Shown here: piece after piece, positions 6,828 to 13,404 of the stretch
How the letters are laid out: each line of letters opens with the position of its first letter
Numbering within the stretch: the stretch's first letter is position 1
From: an uncultured Acetobacteraceae bacterium
GTDB lineage: Bacteria > Pseudomonadota > Alphaproteobacteria > Acetobacterales > Acetobacteraceae
Assembly (NCBI GenBank): GCA_937874445.1
Contig: CALNAL010000332.1
Span: 1-17,978, forward strand
Reading direction: 5' to 3'
Length of the DNA: 17,978 nucleotides
Position numbers and translations under genes: made by a program
The notes under the pieces: generated by a model
What the model was told of the DNA's origin: nothing
What the model saw: only the letters and a program-made list of their open reading frames with translations
Databases searched by the model: none

Positions 6828-7538
6828 TCATGCCCGCTCCACCTCGGCGGCCAGCACATAGCCGCCGCCGCGGACCGTCTTGATGAGCTGGGCCTGGCGC
6901 CCGTTGTCATCGAGCTTGCGGCGCAGGCGGCTCACCGCCACGTCGATCGCCCGGTCGAAGGGGCCGGCCTGGCGCCCGCGCAGCAGGTCGAGCAGCATGT
7001 CGCGCGTGAGAACCCGGTTGGCGCGCTCCACCAGCGCCACCAGCAGGTCGTATTCCCCCCCGGTCAGCGGCACCTCCACGTCCTCCTCGTTGAGCAGGCG
7101 GCGGCGGGCGAGTTCCAGAGTCCAGCCGGCGAAGCGCAGCAGGCGCGGGCCGGCATCCGCATGCTTCTCGGTGGGGTCGCCGACCCGGCGCAGCACCGCC
7201 CGCATCCGGGCCAGCAGCTCGCGCGGATTGAAGGGCTTGGGCAGATAGTCGTCGGCCCCCAGCTCCAGGCCGGCGATGCGGTCGCTCTCCTCGCCCATGG
7301 CCGTCAGCATGACGATGGGCACCTCGGAGAAGCCGCGCAGCCAGCGCGCGAAGTCCAGGCCGCTCTCGCCGGGCAGCATCAGGTCGAGGACGATCAGCTG
7401 GAAGTGCCCGAGCGGCCAGACGCGGCGGGCCTCGCGGGCGTCGCGGACGGCGGTGACGCGGAAACGGTTGCGTTCGAGAAACCGCGCCAGCAGCTCGCGC
7501 GTCTCGCGGTCATCGTCCACCACCAGGATATGCGGCAT
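6828..7538 (-). CDS. OmpR-family DNA-binding response regulator
   Basis: This is a two-component transcription factor. From ATG 7536-7538 it has 236 residues: a receiver domain starting MPHILVVDDDRE with the acidic pair at 8-10, phosphoacceptor Asp52 in LIVLDLMLPGESG, the conserved Thr in PIVMLTAMGE and Lys in DDYLPKPFNP. After a linker comes a C-terminal winged helix (about 135-233: EVPLTGGEYDLLVALVERAN, DRAIDVAVSRLRRKLDDNG, IKTVRGGGYVLA) of the OmpR/PhoB type. It precedes the histidine kinase by 22 nt on the same strand, so it is that kinase's partner. An in-frame ATG at 7563-7565 would add nine residues. Neither start has a strong ribosome binding site; I prefer the shorter one because family members begin just before the receiver strand. 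Confidence 0.94.
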   Translation of the reverse strand: MPHILVVDDDRETRELLARFLERNRFRVTAVRDAREARRVWPLGHFQLIVLDLMLPGESGLDFARWLRGFSEVPIVMLTAMGEESDRIAGLELGADDYLPKPFNPRELLARMRAVLRRVGDPTEKHADAGPRLLRFAGWTLELARRRLLNEEDVEVPLTGGEYDLLVALVERANRVLTRDMLLDLLRGRQAGPFDRAIDVAVSRLRRKLDDNGRQAQLIKTVRGGGYVLAAEVERA

Positions 7539-7726
7539 CACGCCGCCATTCACAGCAAGCTCCATGGCGGAGACTATAGCCTGCCACCGCGCCGGACCGC
7601 ATCGGCGTGTTGCACTTATTTAAAGAGGAAATGGCCCGTCGCCGCGGCACCCGCCGACCCGCCTCAAGAAAGCACTGATTTACCAACGTGAATTATGCTG
7701 CTGCGTGTCCCTCAGCCGAGGCCACC

Positions 7727-8713
7727 GTGCGCATCGAAGGTTACCAGCCCAAGACGTTCCAGGAACGCGGCGTCGCCGCGCCGTTCACGACGCCCCAGCT
7801 GGTCCGCGCCCGCTTCCGCCTGTCCCCGGGGAAGACCCCCCCGGAACTCGATCTGGTGCTTCCCAACACGACGAGCGGGCGCGGCGCCTATGTCACCTCC
7901 TGGGAGGAGCGCTGCGCCTTCTGCCGGGCGACTCTCTACGACACATTTCTTGGCGACGGCCTGGCCAACAGCCCCGAACTCGCCCGGCTTTCCCCCGCGA
8001 GCGTGCGGCGCAAGGCGCTGGAGGTCGCCGCCCGGGGCTATGCCGGCGAGGAGGCCGCCCAGGCCGCGGCCCGCAGCCGCGAGGCCGATGCCCGCCGCTG
8101 CGCCAGGATCCGGGACCGCCTGGCCGCGACGCGGCCGGCCCCGTTGCCGGCGCATACGGAACGCCTGGTTTCCCTCCTGGCCGATCTCGACCCCACCCCG
8201 GGAGACATCGGCCCGATTCCCCGCCTCCTGGAGGCGGTCCAGTCCCTGGGGCTCGCTCTGGAGGAATGGGGGATCACCGCGGAGGCCGGCGACCCCATGA
8301 AGCCGGTCGCGCGGGGCCTCGCCGCGACGGCGACCGCGATCCACAGCGGCGCCACCCGCATACTGCACGCGCCCTTCGCCCTGTTCACCCAGCCGGAGAA
8401 TTGGCTGCCCGCCTGGGTTGCGGACGCCTCCGCCCTCGAGGCGGAGCTGACGCGCCCCGCCTGGCTGCTCGACGGCTGGGACCGCCTCGTGCTGCTGCGG
8501 CGCTGCGCCGGCACGATCCGCCCGGAGCTGGTGCAGGAGCTGGCCGAGCTGCTGCCGGTGCTGCCCGACGAAGCCGACCTCTGGCTGGGGCTGCCCGCCG
8601 GCTCCTCCGCCCAGACGGCACGCTACGCCCCGGCGGCCATGGTCGAGGAAGACGCGACCTGGCAGATCGAACAGATCCTGCGCAACGAGCGTCTTTGGAG
8701 ACTGGCAACATGA
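7727..8713 (+). CDS. Protein of unknown function, first gene of an uncharacterised pair
   Basis: I do not recognise a characterised family. From GTG 7727 it has 328 residues. The N-terminal 80 or so look folded and distinctive: (M)RIEGYQPKTFQERGVAAPF, then LDLVLPNTTSGRGAYVTSW, then ERCAFCRATLYDTFLGDGL with a CxxC pair (Cys63, Cys66). The middle (about 90-145) is Ala/Arg-rich and helical, and the C-terminus ends TWQIEQILRNERLWRLAT. No signal peptide or membrane segment is seen, so it is probably cytoplasmic. The frame is open from GTG 7688, but an AT-rich promoter-like stretch lies there and the VRIEGYQPK residues look like the natural N-terminus; a weak GAGG lies 5 nt before GTG 7727. The next gene follows after 10 nt, so the two are surely one transcript. 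Codon and base usage match the neighbours. Confidence 0.72.
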   Translation: MRIEGYQPKTFQERGVAAPFTTPQLVRARFRLSPGKTPPELDLVLPNTTSGRGAYVTSWEERCAFCRATLYDTFLGDGLANSPELARLSPASVRRKALEVAARGYAGEEAAQAAARSREADARRCARIRDRLAATRPAPLPAHTERLVSLLADLDPTPGDIGPIPRLLEAVQSLGLALEEWGITAEAGDPMKPVARGLAATATAIHSGATRILHAPFALFTQPENWLPAWVADASALEAELTRPAWLLDGWDRLVLLRRCAGTIRPELVQELAELLPVLPDEADLWLGLPAGSSAQTARYAPAAMVEEDATWQIEQILRNERLWRLAT

Positions 8714-8723
8714 GTCCTCCCCC

Positions 8724-9935
8724 ATGAGCCATCGGGCAGACCAGGAAGCCATGCAGGCCCTGCGGCGGGCACTGGCAAAGGCGGGCGACGGCCAGCTGGC
8801 CGTCGTGGTCGGCATCGTCGATCGGCTGGACAGCCGCTGGAATGCCTGGAATCTGCTCGCCCCGGTGCGCCAGCGCCTGGCCACGATGGACCTGCCCCGC
8901 CAGCTGCGGCTGGGCCGGCTGCTGTTTCTCCCGCTCGAGCCGCTGCTGGTGCCGGCCCGCGAATGGCGGCGCGGCGACATCGGCGTTCCGCGCACGGCGC
9001 TGGTCCCGCTGATCCGCCAGATCGAGCGCGGACTCGGCCCCATGGCCCAGCAGATCAACGCGCGACTCGAAGGGACCACCACCGACCAGACCGAGGCCGT
9101 CCACCGCGTGGGGAGCGCGCTGTGGCCCGCCGCCGCCCAGGTGCTGCAACGCACGCCGATCTCCGAGGAATGGGCCTCGGCAACCGGCCTGCCCCCCAGC
9201 GACCATACCCATATCGCCGGATGCGTCGCGGCCATTCTCTCCGAGGCCGTATGGCTCGGCGCCGCGGCCCTGCGCGGCGCCGAGGGAGAAAAAATCGACG
9301 ACGCCGAGTTTCGCGCCTGGCAGGAAGCCGCCACGGCCCGCCATCCCGAGGCCGCGCAGCCGTTGACGGCAACGCTGCTGACCCGCTTCCCGCGGGCGGT
9401 CCGGGCCCTGGCCTCCACGCCGTCGCAGACGATCCCGGAAAGCCCCGGCATCGAGCAGATCATCGACTTCCTGCTGGCGCGGATGGACTCCGTCAGCGGC
9501 CCGGACAAGACGGCCTGCACCAACCGGACGCTGCAACGCCACGCCGCCCTGCTGGTCCAATTTCTGCCGGGCGGCCCCGGCTTCCGGATCAGCCGGCGCG
9601 CCCAGCTCGAGCAGCTGCGGCGCCAGCTGGCCGAGACCTGCGTGTCCCACTATGCCGAATCGCTCTCGCGCGCCCTGCTGGCTCCCGCCGTCGCGGAATC
9701 CAACAAGCGCCCCCTTGCCAGCCTGGAATCCGTGGCCCGCGATCTGCGCCGGCTGGAAATCGCCGGGCGCCGGCTGGGCAACGGCGAGGTCTACGAGCGC
9801 CTGGCGCGCCTGGCCGGCCAGGAGATCGCCGCGACGCCCCACGGGAACACGGTGGCGCGCGCCCGGCTGGCCGAGATCCTGGCCGGGCCGGAAACCGCAC
9901 TGGCCGGTCTGGCCGCCCAGCGGGCCGCGACCTGA
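8724..9935 (+). CDS. Protein of unknown function, second gene of an uncharacterised pair
   Basis: I do not recognise this 403-residue protein. It looks almost entirely helical and soluble, with no signal peptide or membrane segment. Notable stretches are AVVVGIVDRLDSRWNAWNLL (about 26-45), LRLGRLLFLPLEPLLVPARE (about 61-80), IGVPRTALVPLIRQIERGLG (about 86-105) and ADLRRLEIAGRR-like helices near the C-terminus. The ATG at 8724-8726 lies 10 nt after the preceding stop without a clear Shine-Dalgarno sequence, suggesting translational coupling. It probably works with the first protein, since the two are packed together. The following amidohydrolase gene is 112 nt away past a small palindrome and may or may not share the transcript. 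No function is proposed. Confidence 0.72.
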   Translation: MSHRADQEAMQALRRALAKAGDGQLAVVVGIVDRLDSRWNAWNLLAPVRQRLATMDLPRQLRLGRLLFLPLEPLLVPAREWRRGDIGVPRTALVPLIRQIERGLGPMAQQINARLEGTTTDQTEAVHRVGSALWPAAAQVLQRTPISEEWASATGLPPSDHTHIAGCVAAILSEAVWLGAAALRGAEGEKIDDAEFRAWQEAATARHPEAAQPLTATLLTRFPRAVRALASTPSQTIPESPGIEQIIDFLLARMDSVSGPDKTACTNRTLQRHAALLVQFLPGGPGFRISRRAQLEQLRRQLAETCVSHYAESLSRALLAPAVAESNKRPLASLESVARDLRRLEIAGRRLGNGEVYERLARLAGQEIAATPHGNTVARARLAEILAGPETALAGLAAQRAAT

Positions 9936-9943
9936 CGCCATTC

Positions 9944-9959
9944 GCATACCATAGTATGC
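9944..9959. promoter_or_regulatory. Small perfect palindrome between the unknown pair and the amidohydrolase gene
   Basis: GCATAC (9944-9949) and GTATGC (9954-9959) are exact inverted repeats around CATA, in the only AT-leaning patch of the 112-nt spacer. It could be an operator or part of a promoter for the downstream gene. There is no T-run after it, so a terminator is unlikely. The role is inferred. Confidence 0.35.
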
Positions 9960-10047
9960 AATCCCCTTCCTCCCGGACAGGCGCGCAGGCACGACCGGAA
10001 GGGCGAAACCGCGCGCCTGCCGTGCCAGTTCCGCCGGCCCGGCGATC

Positions 10048-10962
10048 GTGACCATTGCCTCTCCGCCCGGCAGCGCGCTGAAATATGGCATGGGTTTTTC
10101 CTTGTCCCCGGGCGGCATCGCGCCTCCGGCCCCCGTCGTGCTGTTTCCGGCGACGGCGCCCCGGGTGCCCCTGCTGTTCGTTTCGGCGCATTCCGGACGC
10201 TTCTATCCGGAGTCCTTCCTGCAAGCCTCGCGGCTGGACCCGCAGACCCTGCGCTGCAGCGAGGACGGGCTGGTGGACGAGCTGTTCGCCCGGGCCCCGA
10301 GTCTCGGCGCCCCGCTGCTGACGGCAACCTTCCCGCGTGCGTTCTGCGACGCCAACCGGGCACCCTGGGAACTCGATCCGGACATGTTCGAGGACCCGCT
10401 GCCGCCCTGGGTGGACACGCTGAGCCCGCGGGTCCTGTCGGGGCTGGGCACGATCGCGCGGATCGTGGCCTCGGGAAAACCCATCTACCGCCGCAAGCTG
10501 CGCTTTGCCGAGGCGGAAAGGCGGGTGCGGGAGTACTGGGAACCGTTCCACGCGGCGCTGGGGGCGGCGCTGCAGGCAACGCAGGAAAAATTCGGCCGCT
10601 GCCTGCTGGTCGACTGCCACTCGATGCCTGCCGGATACGTCGCGCCGGCGAAATCGGCCGATTTCGTGCTGGGCGACGCCTACGGCCAGTCATGCCGGAT
10701 CGAGACGACGCGGCTGGCGATGGAGGCGCTCCGGGGGATGGGGTACCGGGTGCATCGCAACGTGCCCTACGCGGGGGGCTATATCACCAGCCACTACGGG
10801 CGCCCCCGGGAGGGGATTCAGGCCCTTCAGATCGAAATCTCGCGCGGGCTCTATCTGGACGAGGTCAGCCGCGAGCCGCTCGGCAGCCGGGCTCGGCTGG
10901 AGGAGAACCTGACGCGGCTGATCGAGGCATTGGCCCGGCTTGTTGAAATGGACGAGTTTTAA
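10048..10962 (+). CDS. N-formylglutamate amidohydrolase family protein
   Basis: The 304-residue product belongs to the N-formylglutamate amidohydrolase family (FGase; HutG type), zinc-dependent enzymes that release formate from N-formyl-L-glutamate at the end of one histidine degradation route; many members have other, unknown substrates. Family landmarks are LLFVSAHSGRFYP (HSG at 48-50), FCDANRAPWELD (about 99-110), LLVDCHSMPAG (about 187-197, probable metal and catalytic site), PYAGGYITSHYGRP (240-253) and LQIEISRGLYLDE (260-272). All key motifs are intact. The start is GTG 10048; an ATG at 10090 is an alternative and neither has a good ribosome binding site. No other hut gene lies nearby, so a role in histidine degradation is not supported by context. 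Confidence 0.88.
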   Translation: MTIASPPGSALKYGMGFSLSPGGIAPPAPVVLFPATAPRVPLLFVSAHSGRFYPESFLQASRLDPQTLRCSEDGLVDELFARAPSLGAPLLTATFPRAFCDANRAPWELDPDMFEDPLPPWVDTLSPRVLSGLGTIARIVASGKPIYRRKLRFAEAERRVREYWEPFHAALGAALQATQEKFGRCLLVDCHSMPAGYVAPAKSADFVLGDAYGQSCRIETTRLAMEALRGMGYRVHRNVPYAGGYITSHYGRPREGIQALQIEISRGLYLDEVSREPLGSRARLEENLTRLIEALARLVEMDEF

Positions 10963-10981
10963 CAAACATGTAAAATTCCCT

Positions 10982-11012
10982 AAAAAAATGGCGGCACCTG
11001 AGAGGCGCCGCC
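10982..11012 (-). terminator. Intrinsic terminator of the candidate small RNA
   Basis: On the minus strand the arms GGCGGCGCC and GGUGCCGCC pair over 9 bp (one G-U) around UCUCA and are followed by A then seven U. On the plus strand the wobble becomes an A-C mismatch and there is no T-run. An outer repeat CCCTAAA (10978-10984) / TTTAGGG (11016-11022) flanks it and overlaps the CCUCCC segment, so the motif could be masked by read-through transcripts. Confidence 0.72.
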
Positions 11013-11157
11013 AAGTTTAGGGAGGAAACGTCCAAGAAAGTAGTTCGATGTCTCCACCGGACTACGACGAGGAAGATAGGTATCGGTTTCACCTTCCGCA
11101 AGGCCTATCTTCCCAGATGCATTGCCTGGCAGACGACCCTGCAATGCTTTCTGGGCC
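10982..11157 (-). ncRNA. Candidate structured small RNA with anti-Shine-Dalgarno motif
   Basis: This region lacks a convincing protein gene but holds successive strong stems. From 5' to 3' on the minus strand they are UCUGG-(2 vs 1 nt)-GCAAUGC with its partner (11113-11125/11141-11154); a perfect 10-bp stem GGAAGATAGG/CCTATCTTCC (11071-11080/11104-11113) enclosing CCTT/AAGG (11092-11103); GTAGT/ACTAC (11040-11044/11061-11065); a single-stranded UUUCCUCCCUAAACUU segment; and an intrinsic terminator. Strand choice rests on the terminator, which has its G-U wobble and U-tract only on the minus strand. The CCUCCC motif could bind Shine-Dalgarno sequences, as in known alphaproteobacterial sRNAs (MmgR, CcsR). 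The 5' end and promoter are not located. It is convergent with the amidohydrolase gene. Confidence 0.55.
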
Positions 11158-11189
11158 TAGGCGCGCCCCGGGAAGCCGGTGCCCCCCCC

Positions 11190-11219
11190 GGGCCAAGCTG
11201 GGCCCGGCTGGGCCGGGCC
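11190..11219. repeat. 10-bp degenerate tandem repeat, GC only
   Basis: Three adjacent 10-bp units begin GGGCC: GGGCCAAGCT, GGGCCCGGCT and GGGCCGGGCC. They sit in an almost pure G/C stretch (about 11151-11226) that also holds a run of eight C. The period equals one helical turn. It lies between the small-RNA candidate and the transglycosylase gene. No function is known. Confidence 0.4.
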
Positions 11220-11266
11220 GGCCGCTTTGAGGAAGCATTAAACTTCTGCCCGCTAAAGTACAGGGC

Positions 11267-12046
11267 ATGCGCACTGTCCCGCTCACCTCTGTGCTTGCCT
11301 GCCTGCTTGCCTGCGTGGCCAGCCACGCCCGGGCGGATATTCCGGCGGCCCCCTCCAGCCTGCCGCCGGGGCAGCAGTGCCGCGCGGCCATCCGGGCCGC
11401 CGAACGGGCCCAGGCCATTCCCGATCATCTGATGGCTGCCATCGGCGTGGTCGAGAGCGGTCGCCGCGGGACCGACGGCAAGGTCAGCCCCTGGCCATGG
11501 AGCATCAACGCCGCGGGAACCGACTACATCTACGATACCAAGCCGGCCGCGGTTGCCGCCGTCCGGGCCCTGCAGGCAAAGGGCGTGCGCTCGATCGACG
11601 TCGGTTGCATGCAGGTCAACCTGATGCATCACCCCAACGCCTTCACCAGCCTCGACCAGGCGTTCGATCCCGTCGAAAACGCCCGCTACGCGGCCCGCTT
11701 CCTGGTCCAGCTCAAGGCCCAGACCGGCAGCTGGGAGCAGGCCACCGCCTGGTATCATTCGGCCACCCCCGCCCTCGGGGGGCCCTATCAGCAAAAGGTC
11801 ATGGCGCAGTGGCCGCGCGAGCGGCAGCGCGGATATGGCGACCTGCCGACCAGCCTGGCCAGCAATTCCTCCGCCGGCGGCCTGCCCATGGCGGGAAGTG
11901 GCCTGCACGGCGGCGGCTACATGCTGACGAACCACGCCGAGAGCGCCCGGATCCTGCCGGGGAATGCCTCCGGGCGTAATCTGGCCGCCTATCGTGCCGC
12001 CCCCATTCCGGTCGCCGGCCGGGGGATCACCCGCGCCCCGATGTAA
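11267..12046 (+). CDS. Secreted lytic transglycosylase (SLT domain)
   Basis: This is a periplasmic or secreted muramidase-type enzyme predicted to cleave peptidoglycan glycan strands. The 259-residue product has a signal peptide (MRTVPLTSVLACLLACVASHARA, cleavage about residue 23) followed by an SLT/goose-lysozyme-like fold: IPDHLMAAIGVVESGRRG with catalytic Glu63, then SIDVGCMQVNLMHHPNAF (about 107-124), the family's second signature, and YAARFLVQLKAQTGSWEQATAWYHSA (about 143-168). Cys38 and Cys112 could pair. The last 70 or so residues (from about 190) are Gly/Ala/Ser-rich and unlike the catalytic domain. The ATG at 11267 follows an AGGG only 2 nt away, so the ribosome binding site is weak. 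It stands alone between the small RNA and a repeat-containing spacer. Whether it serves a secretion system, flagellum or wall turnover cannot be told from context. Confidence 0.88.
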   Translation: MRTVPLTSVLACLLACVASHARADIPAAPSSLPPGQQCRAAIRAAERAQAIPDHLMAAIGVVESGRRGTDGKVSPWPWSINAAGTDYIYDTKPAAVAAVRALQAKGVRSIDVGCMQVNLMHHPNAFTSLDQAFDPVENARYAARFLVQLKAQTGSWEQATAWYHSATPALGGPYQQKVMAQWPRERQRGYGDLPTSLASNSSAGGLPMAGSGLHGGGYMLTNHAESARILPGNASGRNLAAYRAAPIPVAGRGITRAPM

Positions 12047-12151
12047 CCGGCCGGACGCCGCGGCAAGGGCAGCGTGCTTCTTCCGAAAAAGCGAGTCTCA
12101 GAAAAACTTTCCGCGGCGAGGCACTGCGCCTGCATCGGCCGCGGCCCCAAA

Positions 12152-12190
12152 GGGGAAAAGTCCTTTTTCCTTCAGGAAAAAGAAGACCTT
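12152..12190. repeat. Dispersed intergenic hairpin repeat, copy 2
   Basis: GGGGAAAAGTCCTT (12152-12165) is identical to the word at 5330-5343 and runs into a perfect 8-bp hairpin CTTTTTCC-TTCA-GGAAAAAG (12163-12182), followed by GAAGACCTT. A degenerate copy in the opposite direction is suggested at about 12069-12110 (CTTCTTCCGAAAAAGC...GAAAAACTTTCC). It lies between two convergent genes, so it may act as a bidirectional terminator as well as a repeat. Confidence 0.5.
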
Positions 12191-12226
12191 CCCTCCCAGA
12201 CAAAACCAGCCCCGCGGACCGGGGCG

Positions 12227-12460
12227 TCAGCCGGCGAGGGTCGTCCGCACCCCGTCCCCGGTCGGCTGCACAAACAGCACGCACCCGCCGGCCTCGGCCG
12301 AGACGAGCACCACATCCCCGCCGGCGAGCATGTCGCCGGCCGGGTCGAAGAATCCGGGGGCCGCGATTTCTCCCAGGGGAAGCTCCCCGCCGCGATAATG
12401 CCAAAGCGTGAAGCCCCGGGCATAGGTCAGGACCGACAGATTGCGGACGACAAAGCCCAT
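12227..12460 (-). CDS. Small conserved-looking protein of unknown function
   Basis: The 77-residue product starts MGFVVRNLSVLTYARGFTLW, continues HYRGGELPLGEIAAPGFFDP and AGDMLAGGDVVLVSAEAGGC, and reads like a compact beta-rich domain without signal peptide or membrane segment. I have an unverified impression of similar small proteins in Acetobacteraceae, some near phage-like genes, but cannot assign a function. The ATG at 12458-12460 follows GGAGG with 7-nt spacing, an excellent ribosome binding site. A second in-frame ATG at 12560-12562 also has a good GGAGGG, and would add 34 Pro/Arg-rich residues that do not look like a domain. A sigma70-like promoter lies further upstream. The gene is divergent from the S24 repressor, which might control it. 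Confidence 0.7.
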   Translation of the reverse strand: MGFVVRNLSVLTYARGFTLWHYRGGELPLGEIAAPGFFDPAGDMLAGGDVVLVSAEAGGCVLFVQPTGDGVRTTLAG

Positions 12461-12609
12461 GGGGACCTCCGGGCAGGCAGGCACCGCCTCCGGGAGGGCG
12501 CGGCGCCGGGGTTGAGAGAAAGCCGCAGCCGGGATCGGGCCGCGCGGAACATGGGGAAACATCTCCCGGACCCTCCTTTGCGGGAGGCAATAGAACAAAA
12601 CAGGAACGT

Positions 12610-12637
12610 TTATCAGCCCTTTTCTTCGCATTTGCAA
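12610..12637 (-). promoter_or_regulatory. Candidate sigma70-type promoter for the small protein gene
   Basis: On the minus strand TTGCAA (12632-12637) and TGATAA (12610-12615) are separated by 16 nt in an AT-rich island within a GC-rich region. A transcript would start near 12602 and run through a leader of about 140 nt to the ATG at 12460. The same AT-rich island lies 5' of the divergent repressor gene, so both could be controlled here. Confidence 0.4.
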
Positions 12638-12750
12638 GCTCCTATGCACTTTTTCCTATTTCTTTTCCCTCGATTCGCTTTCACAGTGTATTGACGCTCT
12701 TCCATCGCACTCGAGTCGGCGTCCCCGGGCAGGGGATGCGGGAACCTGGA

Positions 12751-13404
12751 ATGAAACACGAAGATATCTGGCGTGCTCTCGACACTCTTGCTGCGGAGTA
12801 CGGGCTGTCGGCTTCCGGGCTGGCGCGTCGCTCCGGCTTGGACCCGACCACCTTCAACCCCTCCAAGCGGCACATGCCCGACGGACGGGCCCGTTGGCCG
12901 TCCACCGAAAGCATCTCCAAGGTCCTGAACGCCACCGGGGCGACGCTGGAGGCCTTCACCGCCCTGGTCACCGGCGCCCGCGCCGTCCCGGCAGGGAGCA
13001 GGGGCACCCCGCCGGCCGGCCGGCGGGTTCCCCTGATCGGGCTGGCCCAGGCCGGAGTGGACGGTTTCTTCGACGATGCCGGCTATCCCGTGGGAGGCTC
13101 CTGGGACGAGGTCTCCCTGCCGGATATCGCCGATCCCAATGCCTATGCGCTCGAAATCAGCGGCGATTCGATGGAGCCGGTCTTTCGCGACGGCGACCAG
13201 GTCGTCGTCTCGCCGGCCGCTCCGGTCCGCCGCGGGGACCGGGTCGTGGTGCGCACGGTGGAGGGGGAGGTCATGGCCAAGCAGCTGGCCCGTCGCTCGG
13301 CGCGGCGCATCGATCTGCGCAGCCTCAACCCGGCCCACCCGGACCGCAGCCTGGAGATCGCAACCGTGGCGTGGGTGCATCGCATCGTCTGGGCGAGCCA
13401 ATAG
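12751..13404 (+). CDS. LexA-like S24-family HTH transcriptional repressor
   Basis: This is a phage-repressor/LexA-type regulator with an N-terminal DNA-binding domain (MKHEDIWRALDTLAAEYGLS, SGLARRSGLDPTTFNPSKR, about 1-70) and a C-terminal S24 peptidase-like domain (about 93-217) joined by a linker. The elements for self-cleavage are present: an Ala101-Gly102 pair in GLAQAGVDG, a Ser140 nucleophile in ISGDSMEPVFRDGD, and Lys177 in GEVMAKQLARR. Autocleavage is inferred from these residues. The 217-residue length and MKHEDIW N-terminus match related alphaproteobacterial regulators. In-frame ATGs at 12736 and a TTG at 12691 are alternatives. The Shine-Dalgarno is weak. It is divergent from the small gene at 12227-12460 across a 290-nt AT-rich spacer. 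No integrase or phage structural gene is adjacent, so it looks like a chromosomal regulator. Confidence 0.9.
   Translation: MKHEDIWRALDTLAAEYGLSASGLARRSGLDPTTFNPSKRHMPDGRARWPSTESISKVLNATGATLEAFTALVTGARAVPAGSRGTPPAGRRVPLIGLAQAGVDGFFDDAGYPVGGSWDEVSLPDIADPNAYALEISGDSMEPVFRDGDQVVVSPAAPVRRGDRVVVRTVEGEVMAKQLARRSARRIDLRSLNPAHPDRSLEIATVAWVHRIVWASQ

Noticed and set aside
5309..6883. 524-codon plus-strand frame
   Set aside because: It is antisense to the histidine kinase with all its motifs, and is Gln/His/Arg-rich.
7712..10118. Long minus-strand frames of about 600 codons
   Set aside because: They are antisense to the two unknown genes, with low-complexity Gly/Ala/Arg composition. The plus-strand frames have coherent composition, sensible starts and spacing, though lack of homology makes this slightly less certain than elsewhere.
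11021..11032. GAGGAAACGTCC resembles the RNase P RNA element GAGGAAAGTCC
   Set aside because: It has an inserted base, the other RNase P landmarks (such as ACAGAAAC) are absent, and the terminator indicates transcription from the opposite strand.
11048..11230. 60-codon plus-strand frame with an upstream GGGAGG
   Set aside because: It runs through perfect RNA stems and a pure G/C tandem repeat, has an implausible Pro/Arg/Gly composition, and the GGGAGG is the complement of the small-RNA motif, 22 nt from the ATG.
12461..12562. Longer start for the small protein at ATG 12560-12562 with its own GGAGGG
   Set aside because: The added 34 residues are Pro/Arg-rich and unlike a folded domain, while the inner ATG also has an ideal Shine-Dalgarno. 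Kept as an alternative only.
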